A DNA stretch of 64,000 nucleotides from Schaalia dentiphila ATCC 17982 (GCF_000154225.1 NZ_DS264586.1:774527-838526), one strand, 5' to 3'; positions 1 through 9,043 are shown, counted from the stretch's first letter. Numbers and translations are program-made. Notes: generated by a model from the sequence alone, not told the origin.

Positions 1-1
1 C

Positions 2-667
2 GAGATCTGCTTGCGCGAGCACGTCCTGATCGTCGAGGACAACCCCTACGGTCTGCTCGGCTTCCACAACGATCCCCTGCCGGCCATCGCCTCGTACAGC
101 CCCGAGGGCGTCGTCTACCTGGGTTCCTTCTCGAAGATGTTTGCTCCCGGCTTCCGCATCGGCTGGGCGTACGCGCCGCACGCGATCCGCGCGAAGCTGG
201 TCCTGGCCCTCGAGTCCGCGATCCTGTGCCCGTCGATGGTGGGCCAGATGGCGATCGCCGACTACCTGAGCAACTACGACTGGTACGGCCAGGTGAAGTC
301 TTTCCGCTCGATGTATGCGGAGCGCTGCCGCGCGATGCTCACCTCGCTCGAGGAGTACATGCCGTCGTGCACGTGGACCGTGCCGGACGGCGGCTTCTAC
401 ACGTGGGTGACACTGCCCGAGGGCCTCGATGCGAAGGCCATGCTGCCGCGCGCAGTGCGCGCCCAGGTCGCGTACGTGTCGGGCACGGCGTTCTTCTACG
501 ACGGTTCGGGCTCCAACCACCTGCGCCTGTCGTTCTGCTATCCCACTCCCGAGGAGATCCGCGAGGGCGTTCGCCGCCTTTCGACGGTCGTCAACGCGGA
601 GAAGGAAATCGTTGACATGTTCGGTACGGCTTCGGGCAACGAGGCCGGGGCCGGTTCCGACCGCTAA
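2..667 (+). CDS. PLP-dependent aminotransferase, C-terminal part (5' truncated by window edge)
   Basis: The reading frame is open from the first bases of the window, so the gene starts upstream and about 222 residues remain. This is a fold-type I aminotransferase of the 2-aminoadipate/MocR-like group. It has the D-N-P-Y segment that contacts the cofactor, and S-F-S-K with the PLP-binding lysine followed by the P-G-F-R-I-G-W phosphate-contact motif (about 120–170). The carboxylate-binding arginine is probably in L-R-L-S-F-C near 530. Substrate cannot be told from this part. It ends 23 bp before the Ddl-like gene, on the same strand and probably cotranscribed. Confidence 0.85.
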   Translation, partial: EICLREHVLIVEDNPYGLLGFHNDPLPAIASYSPEGVVYLGSFSKMFAPGFRIGWAYAPHAIRAKLVLALESAILCPSMVGQMAIADYLSNYDWYGQVKSFRSMYAERCRAMLTSLEEYMPSCTWTVPDGGFYTWVTLPEGLDAKAMLPRAVRAQVAYVSGTAFFYDGSGSNHLRLSFCYPTPEEIREGVRRLSTVVNAEKEIVDMFGTASGNEAGAGSDR

Positions 668-690
668 GAATTACCTGAGGAGACACCCCC

Positions 691-1719
691 ATGGCTACCA
701 AAGTTCTGATCATTGCCGGCGGTCTGACGCACGAGCGTGATGTGTCGGTCCGTTCGGGCCGTCGCGTCGCGAATATCCTGACGCAGTTCGGCTACGACGT
801 GCGTATTTCCGACGTCGACGCGTCTCTTGCGGAGGCCATCTCGTCCTTCTCCCCCGACGTTGTGTGGCCGCTCGTGCACGGCTCGATCGGCGAGGACGGC
901 TCCCTGCAGTCCTTCCTCGAGTCGCTGGGAATCCCCTTCGTAGGCTCGTCGTCAGTGCAGGCGATGCTCGCCTCAAACAAGCCCACGGCGAAGGCTCTGC
1001 TGGGCTCTGCGGGCCTCGCAACGCCCGGCTGGGTGACGCTTCCGCAGGCGATTTTCCGCCAGCTGGGCGCCTCTCACGTGCTATCTGCGCTCGAGGGCTC
1101 GGTGTCCTTCCCCGTCGTCATTAAGCCGACGGACGGCGGCTCCGCGCTTGGTATTTCAACTGCTCAGGACGCCAAGGCACTGCGCCGCGCGATGGTGGAT
1201 GCCTTCGCTTACGGCCAGCGCCTGATGGTCGAGCAGCGCATTGACGGCCGCGACGTGGCTGTTTCCGTCGTCGATCTGTGGGACGGTCCCGTGGCCCTGC
1301 CCCCGGTCGAGGTGTCGACGGATCGTGGCCGCTACGACTACGATGCCCGCTACACGACAGACGAAACGGAGTACTTCGTTCCCGCACGTCTCTCCGACGA
1401 GCTTCTCGCGGACCTGCAGGCCGCGGCCGTCGAGGCCCATACGACGCTGGGTCTGCGCGACCTGTCTCGCATGGACTTCGTGGTCGACGACGAGGGCACC
1501 TGCTGGTTCATTGACGCGAACGTCGCGCCGGGCATGACCGACACGTCCCTCCTCCCCCAGGCCGCTGACGCGCTCGAGGACTCGTCTTTCGCGCAGCTGT
1601 GCGCCGATATCGTTGATTTCGTGGCCGGTGGCCGCGAGGTCCACAGCGTCGACTACGTGATCGACGAGGAAGGCGTCGGCGTCATCATTTCAGAGGACGC
1701 CGAGGCGACCGAGGAGTAA
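691..1719 (+). CDS. D-alanine–D-alanine ligase family protein (ATP-grasp)
   Basis: The 342-residue protein has the Ddl layout. The N-terminal domain carries G-G-x-x-x-E-R-D-V-S and a V-H-G-S-x-G-E-D-G segment. The ATP-grasp domain carries V-V-I-K-P-x-x-G-G-S and ends in the metal-binding F-I-D-A-N-V-A-P-G-M-T, where canonical Ddl reads N-T-x-P-G-M-T. The likely reaction is ATP-dependent D-Ala-D-Ala synthesis for peptidoglycan. The divergence around the last motif leaves room for a related dipeptide ligase. A GAGGAG ribosome-binding site lies 8 bp before the ATG. An acidic tail follows the core. A strong hairpin downstream ends the unit. Confidence 0.8.
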   Translation: MATKVLIIAGGLTHERDVSVRSGRRVANILTQFGYDVRISDVDASLAEAISSFSPDVVWPLVHGSIGEDGSLQSFLESLGIPFVGSSSVQAMLASNKPTAKALLGSAGLATPGWVTLPQAIFRQLGASHVLSALEGSVSFPVVIKPTDGGSALGISTAQDAKALRRAMVDAFAYGQRLMVEQRIDGRDVAVSVVDLWDGPVALPPVEVSTDRGRYDYDARYTTDETEYFVPARLSDELLADLQAAAVEAHTTLGLRDLSRMDFVVDDEGTCWFIDANVAPGMTDTSLLPQAADALEDSSFAQLCADIVDFVAGGREVHSVDYVIDEEGVGVIISEDAEATEE

Positions 1720-1737
1720 TCGCTCATTCAACGCGCT

Positions 1738-1770
1738 GTGGGCCCGGGAGAATCATCCTCCCGGGCCCAC
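1738..1770 (+). terminator. Terminator-like hairpin after the Ddl-like gene
   Basis: A 13-bp perfect stem (1738–1750 pairs with 1758–1770) encloses a 7-nt loop. There is no T-tract, as is common in high-GC actinobacteria. It abuts a parS site. Confidence 0.65.
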
Positions 1771-1771
1771 A

Positions 1772-1787
1772 TGTTTCACGTGAAACA
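1772..1787. promoter_or_regulatory. parS: parS centromere site 1
   Basis: Perfect 16-bp palindrome TGTTTCACGTGAAACA, the conserved ParB nucleation site. It lies about 0.9 kb beyond the parB stop, immediately after the Ddl terminator hairpin. Confidence 0.97.
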
Positions 1788-1953
1788 ACGTCCATCTTGT
1801 GTGTGCACGCTTCGACTGACGACGTTCACACGTGACTCGCGGTGGGCGCGATGCTACAGAGACACCACATCGAACCGAGAATCCGTTCTGTGTACGCCTC
1901 TGTGTCGTTTTCGCGATTCCAAGCGTCGGACAGTTTCGCCGACACAGAGCACC

Positions 1954-2583
1954 TCAGAGAAGCACCCCGAGCTCTTTCAGACGCGCTTCGGCGTCCTCAA
2001 CGCCCTTCCAGACGATGCCCTGCACGCCGAGCAACTCTGCCGCACGAACATTCTCGCGACGGTCGTCGATGAACACGACGTCCTCATGGGGCACGTTGAG
2101 ACGCACGAGGACGTCACGATAGATGCCGCGCGAGGGCTTACAGACACCGTAGTGGCATGAGAAAGCAAAGAAGTCGAACAGACTCCCCCACTCGGAATGA
2201 CGAATGGCCTTGGCCACCGGGTATGGAGTATTCGATAGAATACCGACCCGCACGCCCTGGTGACGAAGCCGACGCACGAGACCCAGAGCCTCCTCGTTTG
2301 CAGTTTCCATCCGCGAGGTATCGAGAGCCACAAGTTGCTTCAGAAGAGCACTCGTAGGCTCTGGATGGCCGCAATCCCCTGCGATCCTATCCCAAAAATC
2401 ACGATCGGGTAAGCCCGCATCATAGTCCCCCCGATGCGTCCACATCGCCTGGTCCACGAGCGTTGTGAGGCCGCGAGAGCCATCCCCAAACAGTTCGGCG
2501 ATCGCTTGTGGGTCCGGGTGGGTATCGACGAGGACGCCACCGACATCGAAAAGCACGGTGCGCGAACTGCCTTGGGCGTTCAT
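1954..2583 (-). CDS. HAD-superfamily hydrolase (subfamily IA-like)
   Basis: The 209-residue protein shows the four HAD motifs in order: F-D-V-G-G-V near residue 11, where the first Asp is the nucleophile; S-N-T (about 117) as motif II; a lysine in C-K-P-S-R (about 147) as motif III; and I-D-D-R-x-E-N (about 170) as motif IV. The second Asp of the usual D-x-D is Gly, as in the epoxide-hydrolase N-terminal/HAD-IA branch that acts on small phosphorylated metabolites, so substrate is unknown. AAGGAG precedes the ATG by about 8 bp. The gene is read in the same direction as parB but separated by 146 bp. Confidence 0.85.
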   Translation of the reverse strand: MNAQGSSRTVLFDVGGVLVDTHPDPQAIAELFGDGSRGLTTLVDQAMWTHRGDYDAGLPDRDFWDRIAGDCGHPEPTSALLKQLVALDTSRMETANEEALGLVRRLRHQGVRVGILSNTPYPVAKAIRHSEWGSLFDFFAFSCHYGVCKPSRGIYRDVLVRLNVPHEDVVFIDDRRENVRAAELLGVQGIVWKGVEDAEARLKELGVLL

Positions 2584-2729
2584 GCCTTTCGCTCCTTCTG
2601 GTACTGCGAGGGCCCGACGACGGACCCTTTAGAGGTAGTTTAAGCGTTAATTCATCCGAAGATTAGCTCAGGAAATGTCGCGTACGGAACATACTGCGCG
2701 TGATCTGCGAAAAGAACTATGAAGTTAGA

Positions 2730-4016
2730 TCAGTGAAGGATAAGGTCTGCGATTCGCTGGAGATCCTCGGATCCTGCGAATTCGATGACGATCCGGCCCT
2801 TCTTACGCCCCTCGGTAATGGTCACGCGCGTATCGTACGCGTCGGAGAGCGCCGACACGACGCTCTCCCCCAGCTGCGACAGTGGGCGCTGCTGGCGTGC
2901 GCGTGGACGCGGGGTTGCCTTCGCCTTACCGAGGCGAACGATCTCTTCAGTAGTACGCACGGAGAGACCCTCGGCGACGATGCGCTCGGCCAGTCGTTCC
3001 ATCTCCGCGGGCGTCGACAGAGACAGCAGCGCACGGGCGTGGCCGGCGGTGATGACCTGAGCGGCGACCTTCTTCTGGACGGACGGCGGGAGCTTGAGGA
3101 GGCGCAGGGTGTTTGCAATCTGCGGGCGCGAGCGGGCGATTCGCTTGGCGAGCTCTTCCTGAGTCGCGCCGAAATCCGCCATGAGCTGCTGGTATGCGCT
3201 CGCTTCTTCCAACGGGTTGAGCTGGGCCCGGTGGAGGTTTTCCAGGAGCGCATCGCGGAGCAGGTCCCCGTCTTCGGTCTCCCGGATGATTGCTGGAATC
3301 GTGGTTTCGCCGGCGAGCTCGGAGGCGCGCAGGCGGCGCTCACCCATGATCAGTTCGAAGCGTGCTTCAGGCTTTTCGGCGAGGAACTCGGTGAGCTTCT
3401 CAGAACGACCCTTCGCGGGGATACTACGAACGACGACGGGCTGGAGAACGCCGACCTCCTTGATCGAGGCCGACAGTTCCTTCAGATCATCCTCGTCAAA
3501 GACCTCTCGAGGCTGCTTTGTGTTGGGAACGATCTGATCGATCGCAATTTCAGCGAAGGATGCACCGGGCACCGGAAGAAGCTCGAGATCAACGGATGTT
3601 TCACGTGAAACATTCTGTTCTTCGCGCTTGTCTACTTCGTTCACAGAAGCGTCTTTCGCGGGCACACGAGCAGCCTTCTGGCGGGAACCTGAGCCATCGT
3701 TTCCACCGCCGAGACCGCTGCGAGAGCCAGCGCCGCGACGTCCACCGGCCGCCTCGACAGACGGCATCGTCGGACGCTTCTTCTTCGACGAGGCAGTGCC
3801 ACGCTTGGGCTGCAAAAGATCCTTCGCAGAACCTCCACGCTTGCCGCCGGAGCTGCCTTCGGGGAAGAACACGTCGAGGGGACGGGAGGGCGCGGAAGGT
3901 GCGCTATGCGGCGTCTGCTCGCTAGCCTGAGGGATGAGAGCGCCAAGACCACGGCCGAGACCTGCATGCTTGCGAGCGCCCTTACGGCCATCAGACTTCG
4001 ATGCTGCATCCGCCAT
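2730..4016 (-). CDS. parB: Chromosome partitioning protein ParB (CTP-dependent clamp)
   Basis: The 428-residue ParB/Spo0J protein begins with the ParA-activating L-G-R-G-L-G-A-L-I peptide (about 20–30). A long low-complexity Gly/Ser/Lys linker follows (about 35–160), then the ParB N-terminal domain with the arginine patch G-E-R-R-L-R-A (about 245) that binds CTP, the helix-turn-helix domain that reads parS (about 290–350), and a C-terminal dimerisation domain. The linker makes it longer than Bacillus Spo0J (282). The coding sequence itself contains a parS site. It is downstream of parA with 170 bp between, which hold two more parS sites. Confidence 0.97.
   Translation of the reverse strand: MADAASKSDGRKGARKHAGLGRGLGALIPQASEQTPHSAPSAPSRPLDVFFPEGSSGGKRGGSAKDLLQPKRGTASSKKKRPTMPSVEAAGGRRGAGSRSGLGGGNDGSGSRQKAARVPAKDASVNEVDKREEQNVSRETSVDLELLPVPGASFAEIAIDQIVPNTKQPREVFDEDDLKELSASIKEVGVLQPVVVRSIPAKGRSEKLTEFLAEKPEARFELIMGERRLRASELAGETTIPAIIRETEDGDLLRDALLENLHRAQLNPLEEASAYQQLMADFGATQEELAKRIARSRPQIANTLRLLKLPPSVQKKVAAQVITAGHARALLSLSTPAEMERLAERIVAEGLSVRTTEEIVRLGKAKATPRPRARQQRPLSQLGESVVSALSDAYDTRVTITEGRKKGRIVIEFAGSEDLQRIADLILH
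3597..3612. promoter_or_regulatory. parS: parS centromere site 2, inside parB
   Basis: Perfect TGTTTCACGTGAAACA embedded in the parB reading frame, where on the coding strand it encodes part of N-V-S-R-E-T in the linker. It matches the other three sites base for base. Confidence 0.96.
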
Positions 4017-4046
4017 TGCAATACTCCTTCAATTGCGTCGGTTCAT

Positions 4047-4062
4047 TGTTTCACGTGAAACA
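4047..4062. promoter_or_regulatory. parS: parS centromere site 3
   Basis: Perfect 16-bp parS palindrome 31 bp upstream of the parB start. It could let ParB spreading influence parB expression as well as segregation. Confidence 0.96.
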
Positions 4063-4169
4063 TTGGCATGCGCTCAGCTAGTAAGCGTCTTTGATCACTT
4101 TGTTGCACCAATGCTCACGCACGGTAACTAATACGTGCCGATCTGGGAGAACATACGGAACACACCGAA

Positions 4170-4185
4170 TGTTTCACGTGAAACA
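4170..4185. promoter_or_regulatory. parS: parS centromere site 4
   Basis: Perfect 16-bp parS palindrome directly after the parA stop codon (parA ends at 4187). It is the site closest to the origin among the four. Confidence 0.96.
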
Positions 4186-4186
4186 A

Positions 4187-5068
4187 TCACCCTTCAGAAG
4201 CAGCGACGCGCTGGCACAGCTCCAACGCAGCCTTCCGATACGCGATTGCACCCACGTTGCGGGGATCGTACGTGACGACAGTCTGACCGTAGCTCGGCGC
4301 CTCGGAAATGCGCACCGATCGCGGGATGACCGTCTCAAAAGTGTGGGACGGGAAGTGCGAACGGACCTCGCTCTCGACCTCTTCGGAGAGCTTCGTGCGC
4401 TTGTCCGCCATCGTCAGCAACATGCCGGAGACACGCAGGCCGGGGTTAAGATCGACACCGATCCGTTCGACGGTGTTCCACAGCTGGCTGAGGCCCTCCA
4501 GGGCGTAATACTCAGCCTGAATCGGGATCATAACCTCGTCGGCGGCGACCATGACATTCAGCGTCACAAGGCCGAGTGAAGGCGGGCAGTCGATGAGCAC
4601 GATGTCGATATCGGCATGCTCAGAAACATACTCACGCAAGGCCTCGCGCAGCCGGTACTCACGACGCTCAACGTCGACGAGCTCGATTTCGGCGCCGGAC
4701 AGATCGATCGTGGCCGGGCACACGACAATACCGTCGATGTCGGGGCACGGCTGCACGACGTCGGCAACACTAGCGCCACCAATAATGACGTCATAGGTTG
4801 ACGGGGTTCCAGCGGGGTGCGGAACGCCGAGCGCGCTCGAGGCATTTCCCTGGGCGTCCGCATCGACGACGAGGACAGACAAGCCACCCATCGCGAGGCC
4901 GGCCGCGAGGTTAACGGCCGACGTCGTCTTACCTACGCCACCCTTCTGGTTCGCGACGGCGATGATGCGCGTGTGCTGAGGGCGCGGGAACGTTGCGCGT
5001 TCGAGCATGGCCAGATCGCGCATGTTGCGCTCGATCTGATTCGACAAAGGGGTGTTGTTGGTACTCAC
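4187..5068 (-). CDS. parA: Chromosome partitioning ATPase ParA/Soj
   Basis: The 293-residue ParA-type Walker ATPase moves ParB–parS complexes along the nucleoid. The deviant Walker A motif is N-Q-K-G-G-V-G-K-T-T (about 40), the switch I region is V-D-A-D-A-Q-G-N-A-S, and Walker B is I-D-C-P-P-S-L-G (about 157). The N-terminal 30 residues before the Walker domain resemble the extension seen in other actinobacterial Soj proteins. The start is GTG, preceded by GGAAGG. It lies between rsmG and parB as in most Actinobacteria. Confidence 0.97.
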   Translation of the reverse strand: MSTNNTPLSNQIERNMRDLAMLERATFPRPQHTRIIAVANQKGGVGKTTSAVNLAAGLAMGGLSVLVVDADAQGNASSALGVPHPAGTPSTYDVIIGGASVADVVQPCPDIDGIVVCPATIDLSGAEIELVDVERREYRLREALREYVSEHADIDIVLIDCPPSLGLVTLNVMVAADEVMIPIQAEYYALEGLSQLWNTVERIGVDLNPGLRVSGMLLTMADKRTKLSEEVESEVRSHFPSHTFETVIPRSVRISEAPSYGQTVVTYDPRNVGAIAYRKAALELCQRVAASEG

Positions 5069-5299
5069 GTGACACCTTCCTAGATACTGCCCCTAGTTTA
5101 CGGGCAGACGCCCACACTTCCAGCACGAAAGGCCCGGGATGCATCCAGGCGCACACAATCTCAGCGCACCGCCGTGAAACAAAGAAAATTTCGTTCTGTA
5201 GGATCGATTCTCCCAGCGAAGAGCGATAGCGCGACAAACCGTCAATCGAGGGAATCGATCTGACACAACACCACACATATGTGGTGCGCGTCACTATGT

Positions 5300-5337
5300 G
5301 AGAGGAGCGCCGCAGCAACCGCCACGACGCTCCTCTC
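5300..5337 (-). terminator. Hairpin downstream of rsmG
   Basis: A 10-bp perfect stem (5300–5309 with 5328–5337) and an 18-nt loop lie just past the rsmG stop on the minus strand. The rest of the 284-bp rsmG–parA gap holds a CACATATGTG palindrome at 5274–5283 and presumably the parAB promoter. Confidence 0.45.
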
Positions 5338-5352
5338 CCCACTGGGGACGCG

Positions 5353-6036
5353 TTACTTGATCCGATTGCAGACGACCACGTACGTCGACTCGTCCTCCAT
5401 GATGGAGGGCACCTCGTGGATCTCAGCGCGCAGGTGGTGACGACGGAGCTCCGCCGAGGCCTCGTCCACCTCGATGGGTGCGCGGCGGCCCTTGAGGGCC
5501 ACGAGCGTGCCGCCGGGGGCGATCAGCTTCGACGTCATGCGCACGAGCTTGCTCATGTTCGCCACGGCGCGGGCGGTGACCACGTCGGCCTTGCCCTTGC
5601 CGCGCAGCTCCTCGGCGCGCGCCTGGTGGATGGTGACGTTGTCGAGACCCAGGTCTTCCACGACGTCCATGAGCCACTCGACGCGGCGCGCCATGGGCTC
5701 AGCCAGGTGCACGTCGAGCTCGGGGCGGCAGGCAGCGATCACGATGCCGGGCAGACCGGAACCGGAGCCGACATCAAGGACCTGACGACCGTCCTTACGG
5801 GGCATGAAGTCCAGGACGGCAGCGGAGTTGACGATGTGGCGCGACCAGATGCGCTCCATGTCGCGCGGGCCGAGGAGGCCGCGAATCTCGCCTTCCTCCT
5901 CGAGCATGCGCGCGTATTCGGCGACCTCGGCGAAGGCCGGTCCGAAGAAGTCGCGGACGGCCTGCGTGGGCTCTTCTGGGACGAAGGGGTCGCCAACCTG
6001 GCGACCCCTTCCCATCCCGTTCGGGTTCTCACTCAC
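5353..6036 (-). CDS. rsmG: 16S rRNA (guanine-N7)-methyltransferase RsmG (GidB)
   Basis: The 227-residue SAM-dependent methyltransferase modifies the 530-loop guanosine of 16S rRNA. In E. coli this is G527, and loss of the enzyme gives low-level streptomycin resistance. The SAM-binding motif is V-L-D-V-G-S-G-S-G-L-P-G-I-V (about 89–102), followed by E-P-M-A-R-R-V-E-W-L and the R-A-V-A-N-M region. The start overlaps the end of the jag gene by 8 bp, so the two are translationally coupled within the rpmH–rnpA–yidD–yidC–jag–rsmG block. Confidence 0.96.
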   Translation of the reverse strand: MSENPNGMGRGRQVGDPFVPEEPTQAVRDFFGPAFAEVAEYARMLEEEGEIRGLLGPRDMERIWSRHIVNSAAVLDFMPRKDGRQVLDVGSGSGLPGIVIAACRPELDVHLAEPMARRVEWLMDVVEDLGLDNVTIHQARAEELRGKGKADVVTARAVANMSKLVRMTSKLIAPGGTLVALKGRRAPIEVDEASAELRRHHLRAEIHEVPSIMEDESTYVVVCNRIK

Positions 6037-6532
6037 CGTCGGTGTCCTCGGGGAGGATCACCACGCGGCGGTGGGGCTCGGCGCCCTCGGACTCGGAGGT
6101 GAGGCCCTCGTCGGCGACCACGTCGTGGCACACCTTGCGCTCAAACGGGTTCATGGCGTCAAGCTTGACGGCCTCGCCGGTGGCGCGCACGCGGGCGATC
6201 GCCTCACGGGTAATGTCCTGCAGCTCTTCCTTGCGCTCGGCGCGGAAGCCGGCGATGTCGAGCATGAGGCGCGAGCGCTCGCCGGTCTCGGTCTGGACGG
6301 CCAGACGGGTCAGCTCCTGGAGGGCGTCCAGGACCTCGCCGTCGTCGCCCACGAGGCGGTCGAGGGCGTCGGGGTCGTCGGCGACGATCTCGACCGAGGC
6401 GCGGCCGTTTTCGACGTCGATCTCGATGTCGCCGTCAAGGTCGGCGATGTCAAGCAGCTCTTCCAGGTAGTCGGCGGCAATTTCGCCTTCTTCTTCGAGG
6501 CGGGTCAGCTTGTCTGCGTTGTCGTCACTCAT
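6029..6532 (-). CDS. jag: Jag/KhpB-type RNA-binding protein (KH + R3H)
   Basis: The 167-residue protein has a KH-type domain (about 35–100) with G-D-D-G-E-V-L-D-A-L-Q in place of the GxxG loop, and an R3H domain (about 105–155) ending with P-F-E-R-K-V-C-H and E-P-x-R-R-V-V-I. The Firmicute Jag_N domain is absent, as in other Actinobacteria. The N-terminal 30 residues are acidic. It probably binds RNA together with a KhpA partner and is encoded next to yidC as usual. Confidence 0.93.
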   Translation of the reverse strand: MSDDNADKLTRLEEEGEIAADYLEELLDIADLDGDIEIDVENGRASVEIVADDPDALDRLVGDDGEVLDALQELTRLAVQTETGERSRLMLDIAGFRAERKEELQDITREAIARVRATGEAVKLDAMNPFERKVCHDVVADEGLTSESEGAEPHRRVVILPEDTDGE

Positions 6533-6615
6533 GACGTGTCCTCCGTAGTGGGGAATGGGGTCTTGCTGGTGTCCAGGTTACCGGCTGGGGGCCTGGAACC
6601 GTGAATCTATGGTGG

Positions 6616-7956
6616 TCAGCGCTTGTTGCCGCGGCGGCGGGCCTTGCGGCGCTCGATGCGGCGACGCTCGATCTCCTCGGCGCTCAGCGAGCTGTGGCCG
6701 GAGGTCGATTCGCTGGCCTCGGACGCATCCTTAGACGAGGCCTTGGCGGACTCACGCTCGAGGGTGCGGCGGTCGCGGACCTGCTTCTGGAGCTCGGCGC
6801 GCTGGGCGGAAGCTTCCTGCTTGGCCAGGCGCTTCTCGACGGCCAGGGTGAGGCCGTGCATCCACTGCTCGTCGGGCAGGGTCGTCCACTTCTGGGTGGC
6901 CAGGTTGCGGTAGACGGTGATGATTTCGCCGGCGCTCATGGAGGCCGGGAAGTCGGAGGCGACGCGCTGCTTCTTGGCCTTAGAGCGCAGCTCGGCGAGG
7001 GTGCGCTCGTTGAGTTCGTCGATGCGCGGGTCGGAGCCGGCAACGCCCAGGGCGGCGCGCTCACGGTCGTAGTTCTGGAAGTAGGGCTTGGCCCATTCCT
7101 GGTAGGCGGCCTCGCGGGAGGCGAGGAGGTCGGCGTAGGCCGGGGAGCCGGGGGTCGGCATGACCTTGATGGTCCAGAGGGACTGGGCGAGGGCCCAGAA
7201 GGAGGCGGTCACGGTGTAGATGACGACGCCCATCTGGAAGAACGCGCCGGAGAAGATGAACATCAGCGGCATCACGTACATCATGGAGCGCTGCGACTGA
7301 GCCATCGGGTTGTCGCCCATGTCGGGCATGTTGCGCGAGAAGGACAGTCGCATGGAGACGAACTGCAGGACGACCATGAGGACGATCGCGGCGATGAAGA
7401 CGGCAACGATCGTGGGCTGGCCCCAGGATTCGCGCAGGGTGTGAGAGAGCGGAACGCCCAAGACGGTGGAGTTCACGATCTCGGTAGACACGGACTCGGT
7501 GAGCGGGCCGAGGTGATCGGTGGCCTCACCGCGGTAGGTGTAGGTGCCGTTGGAGATGGAGGAGACCGCGATGATGGCTCGGTACATGCCGAAGAGGACG
7601 GGCATCTGTACGAGCATGGGCAAGCAGGAGGCGAAGGGCGAGACCTTGTGCTTGCGCTGGAGGGCCTGGGTCTCTTCCATCATCTTCTGACGGCTGACCT
7701 GGTCCTTCTTGCCCTTGTACTTCTCCTGGATCTTGCGCATCTCAGGCTGGATGGCCTGCATGGCGCGCGAGGAGCGGATCTGCTTGAGGAACAGCGGGAT
7801 GATGGCGATACGCACCAGGATGGTGAGCAGCACGATAGACAGGACCCATGCCATGCCCGATCCGGAGGACATTCCGAGCAGCACGAGGAGGTCGTGGATC
7901 CAGACCCACACGTAGGAGATCGCCCACGCGAAGGGGTGGAGGATTGCGTCGAACAT
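6616..7956 (-). CDS. yidC: Membrane protein insertase YidC
   Basis: The 446-residue Oxa1/YidC insertase places proteins in the membrane alone or with SecYEG. The first hydrophobic segment starts near residue 5, a second at about 35–55 (V-L-S-I-V-L-L-T-I-L-V-R, with the conserved groove arginine), then the amphipathic coiled-coil loop (about 65–105). Further membrane segments lie near 115–135, 180–205 and 235–265. Residues 270–446 form a long charged C-terminal tail ending in a basic R/K cluster that could contact ribosomes. It lacks the large periplasmic domain of proteobacterial YidC. Confidence 0.96.
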   Translation of the reverse strand: MFDAILHPFAWAISYVWVWIHDLLVLLGMSSGSGMAWVLSIVLLTILVRIAIIPLFLKQIRSSRAMQAIQPEMRKIQEKYKGKKDQVSRQKMMEETQALQRKHKVSPFASCLPMLVQMPVLFGMYRAIIAVSSISNGTYTYRGEATDHLGPLTESVSTEIVNSTVLGVPLSHTLRESWGQPTIVAVFIAAIVLMVVLQFVSMRLSFSRNMPDMGDNPMAQSQRSMMYVMPLMFIFSGAFFQMGVVIYTVTASFWALAQSLWTIKVMPTPGSPAYADLLASREAAYQEWAKPYFQNYDRERAALGVAGSDPRIDELNERTLAELRSKAKKQRVASDFPASMSAGEIITVYRNLATQKWTTLPDEQWMHGLTLAVEKRLAKQEASAQRAELQKQVRDRRTLERESAKASSKDASEASESTSGHSSLSAEEIERRRIERRKARRRGNKR

Positions 7957-8004
7957 AGTTTTCGCTTTCGCCGTGGCGCGGGAGCGCCGCTGTTTCGTTG
8001 TTCC

Positions 8005-8382
8005 TTAGAGTCCCGAGGCCGTGTCCGGCTCGGTCAGGTCGTGCTCCGGGTCGAGTCCCATGGGGTCGGGGCGTACCCAGTTGTCGTGCCCAGCCCAATC
8101 CTCGGGTGGAATCCAGGGGTCGGGCTTCCAGCGTCCACGCTCTGGTACGTGGTCCACTCCCCCGTGGCTCCAGGGGTTGCATCTGAGCAACCGCCAAGTC
8201 CCGAGGATGAGTCCCTTGATGGGTCCGTGGACGCGAATGGCCTGGAGAGCGTAGGTGGAGCAGCTGGGTGCGTATCGACACCGGGGGCCGAGGGCCGGGG
8301 AGATGTAGCGCTGATAGGCGACGATGGGTGCGGACACGAAAGCGCGAAGCGCCCGGCCCGCCATGTTCATCGTGCGTCCCAC
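8005..8382 (-). CDS. yidD: Membrane protein insertion efficiency factor YidD
   Basis: The 125-residue protein carries the YidD core Y-Q-R-Y-I-S-P, C-R-Y-x-P-S-C-S-x-Y-A and [12 protein letters not shown], with the three conserved cysteines. An N-terminal amphipathic helix is expected to lie on the membrane surface. A 40-residue Pro/Asp-rich tail exceeds the usual length (about 80 residues). The start could be 8382, overlapping rnpA by 16 bp, or the ATG at 8364, directly after the rnpA stop. Either way it is coupled to rnpA. Confidence 0.92.
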   Translation of the reverse strand: MGRTMNMAGRALRAFVSAPIVAYQRYISPALGPRCRYAPSCSTYALQAIRVHGPIKGLILGTWRLLRCNPWSHGGVDHVPERGRWKPDPWIPPEDWAGHDNWVRPDPMGLDPEHDLTEPDTASGL

Positions 8383-8720
8383 TTACGCCACGCTCGCGCC
8401 ATCACGCGGTCAAGGTGTTCGCCGAGTTCCTTGGAGGGGACGCCGAGAGCCTTGGACGAGGCCCTCACGACGACCCGGGCTCCTTTGGGGAGGTCGGCGA
8501 TCCGTTCGCGCATGAGGTGGCGCAGCTGCCGCTTGACGCGATTGCGTCCGTTGGCGCGCTTGATTTCCCGCTTGGGTACGACGAAACCGACGAGGCGACT
8601 GTTGCGTTCCTCGTCGGCTCGGACGTGGACGACGACCAGCGGATCCCCTGCTCGCGTTCCCTGTCGGATCGCGGCGGTGAAGTCCGCTGGGTCAACCATG
8701 CGGTGCGCGCGCGGCAGCAC
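8367..8720 (-). CDS. rnpA: Ribonuclease P protein component
   Basis: The 117-residue RnpA is the protein cofactor of RNase P for tRNA 5' maturation. It starts with the family's M-L-P-R-A-H-R-M pattern from a GTG codon and has the RNR signature [15 protein letters not shown] (about 53–68). It follows rpmH by 9 bp on the minus strand, the near-universal rpmH–rnpA arrangement. Confidence 0.96.
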   Translation of the reverse strand: MLPRAHRMVDPADFTAAIRQGTRAGDPLVVVHVRADEERNSRLVGFVVPKREIKRANGRNRVKRQLRHLMRERIADLPKGARVVVRASSKALGVPSKELGEHLDRVMARAWRKWDAR

Positions 8721-8729
8721 CGGGGTGTC

Positions 8730-8870
8730 TCAGGCGGACAGCTTGGCGCGGCCCTTGCGGCGGCGGGCAGCCAGAATGGCGCGGCCGGCGCGGGTCGACA
8801 TGCGCAGACGGAAGCCGTGCGTCTTGGAACGACGACGGTTGTTGGGCTGGAAGGTCCGCTTGGTGGTCAC
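8730..8870 (-). CDS. rpmH: 50S ribosomal protein L34
   Basis: This short gene of 46 codons starts at GTG (8870). The product begins [14 protein letters not shown], continues with [15 protein letters not shown] and ends [11 protein letters not shown], matching L34 along its whole length. It is the first gene of the leftward block beside the origin. The region upstream (8871–9319) carries DnaA boxes and the divergent promoters of rpmH and dnaA. Confidence 0.97.
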   Translation of the reverse strand: MTTKRTFQPNNRRRSKTHGFRLRMSTRAGRAILAARRRKGRAKLSA

Positions 8871-9043
8871 GGCAATTCTCCTCGGCGGGGAGTGGTTTCC
8901 CACTCGGTATCGGTTGGGCTATCAACACGTAAGCACGCGCGATAGCGGGGACGCACGCCCGAAATGGGCGCAAACAAAGACCAAGACTAAGCGGATTGGG
9001 GCCACACGTCAACGCGGCGGCGTTACCCACCGCGTCACACACA

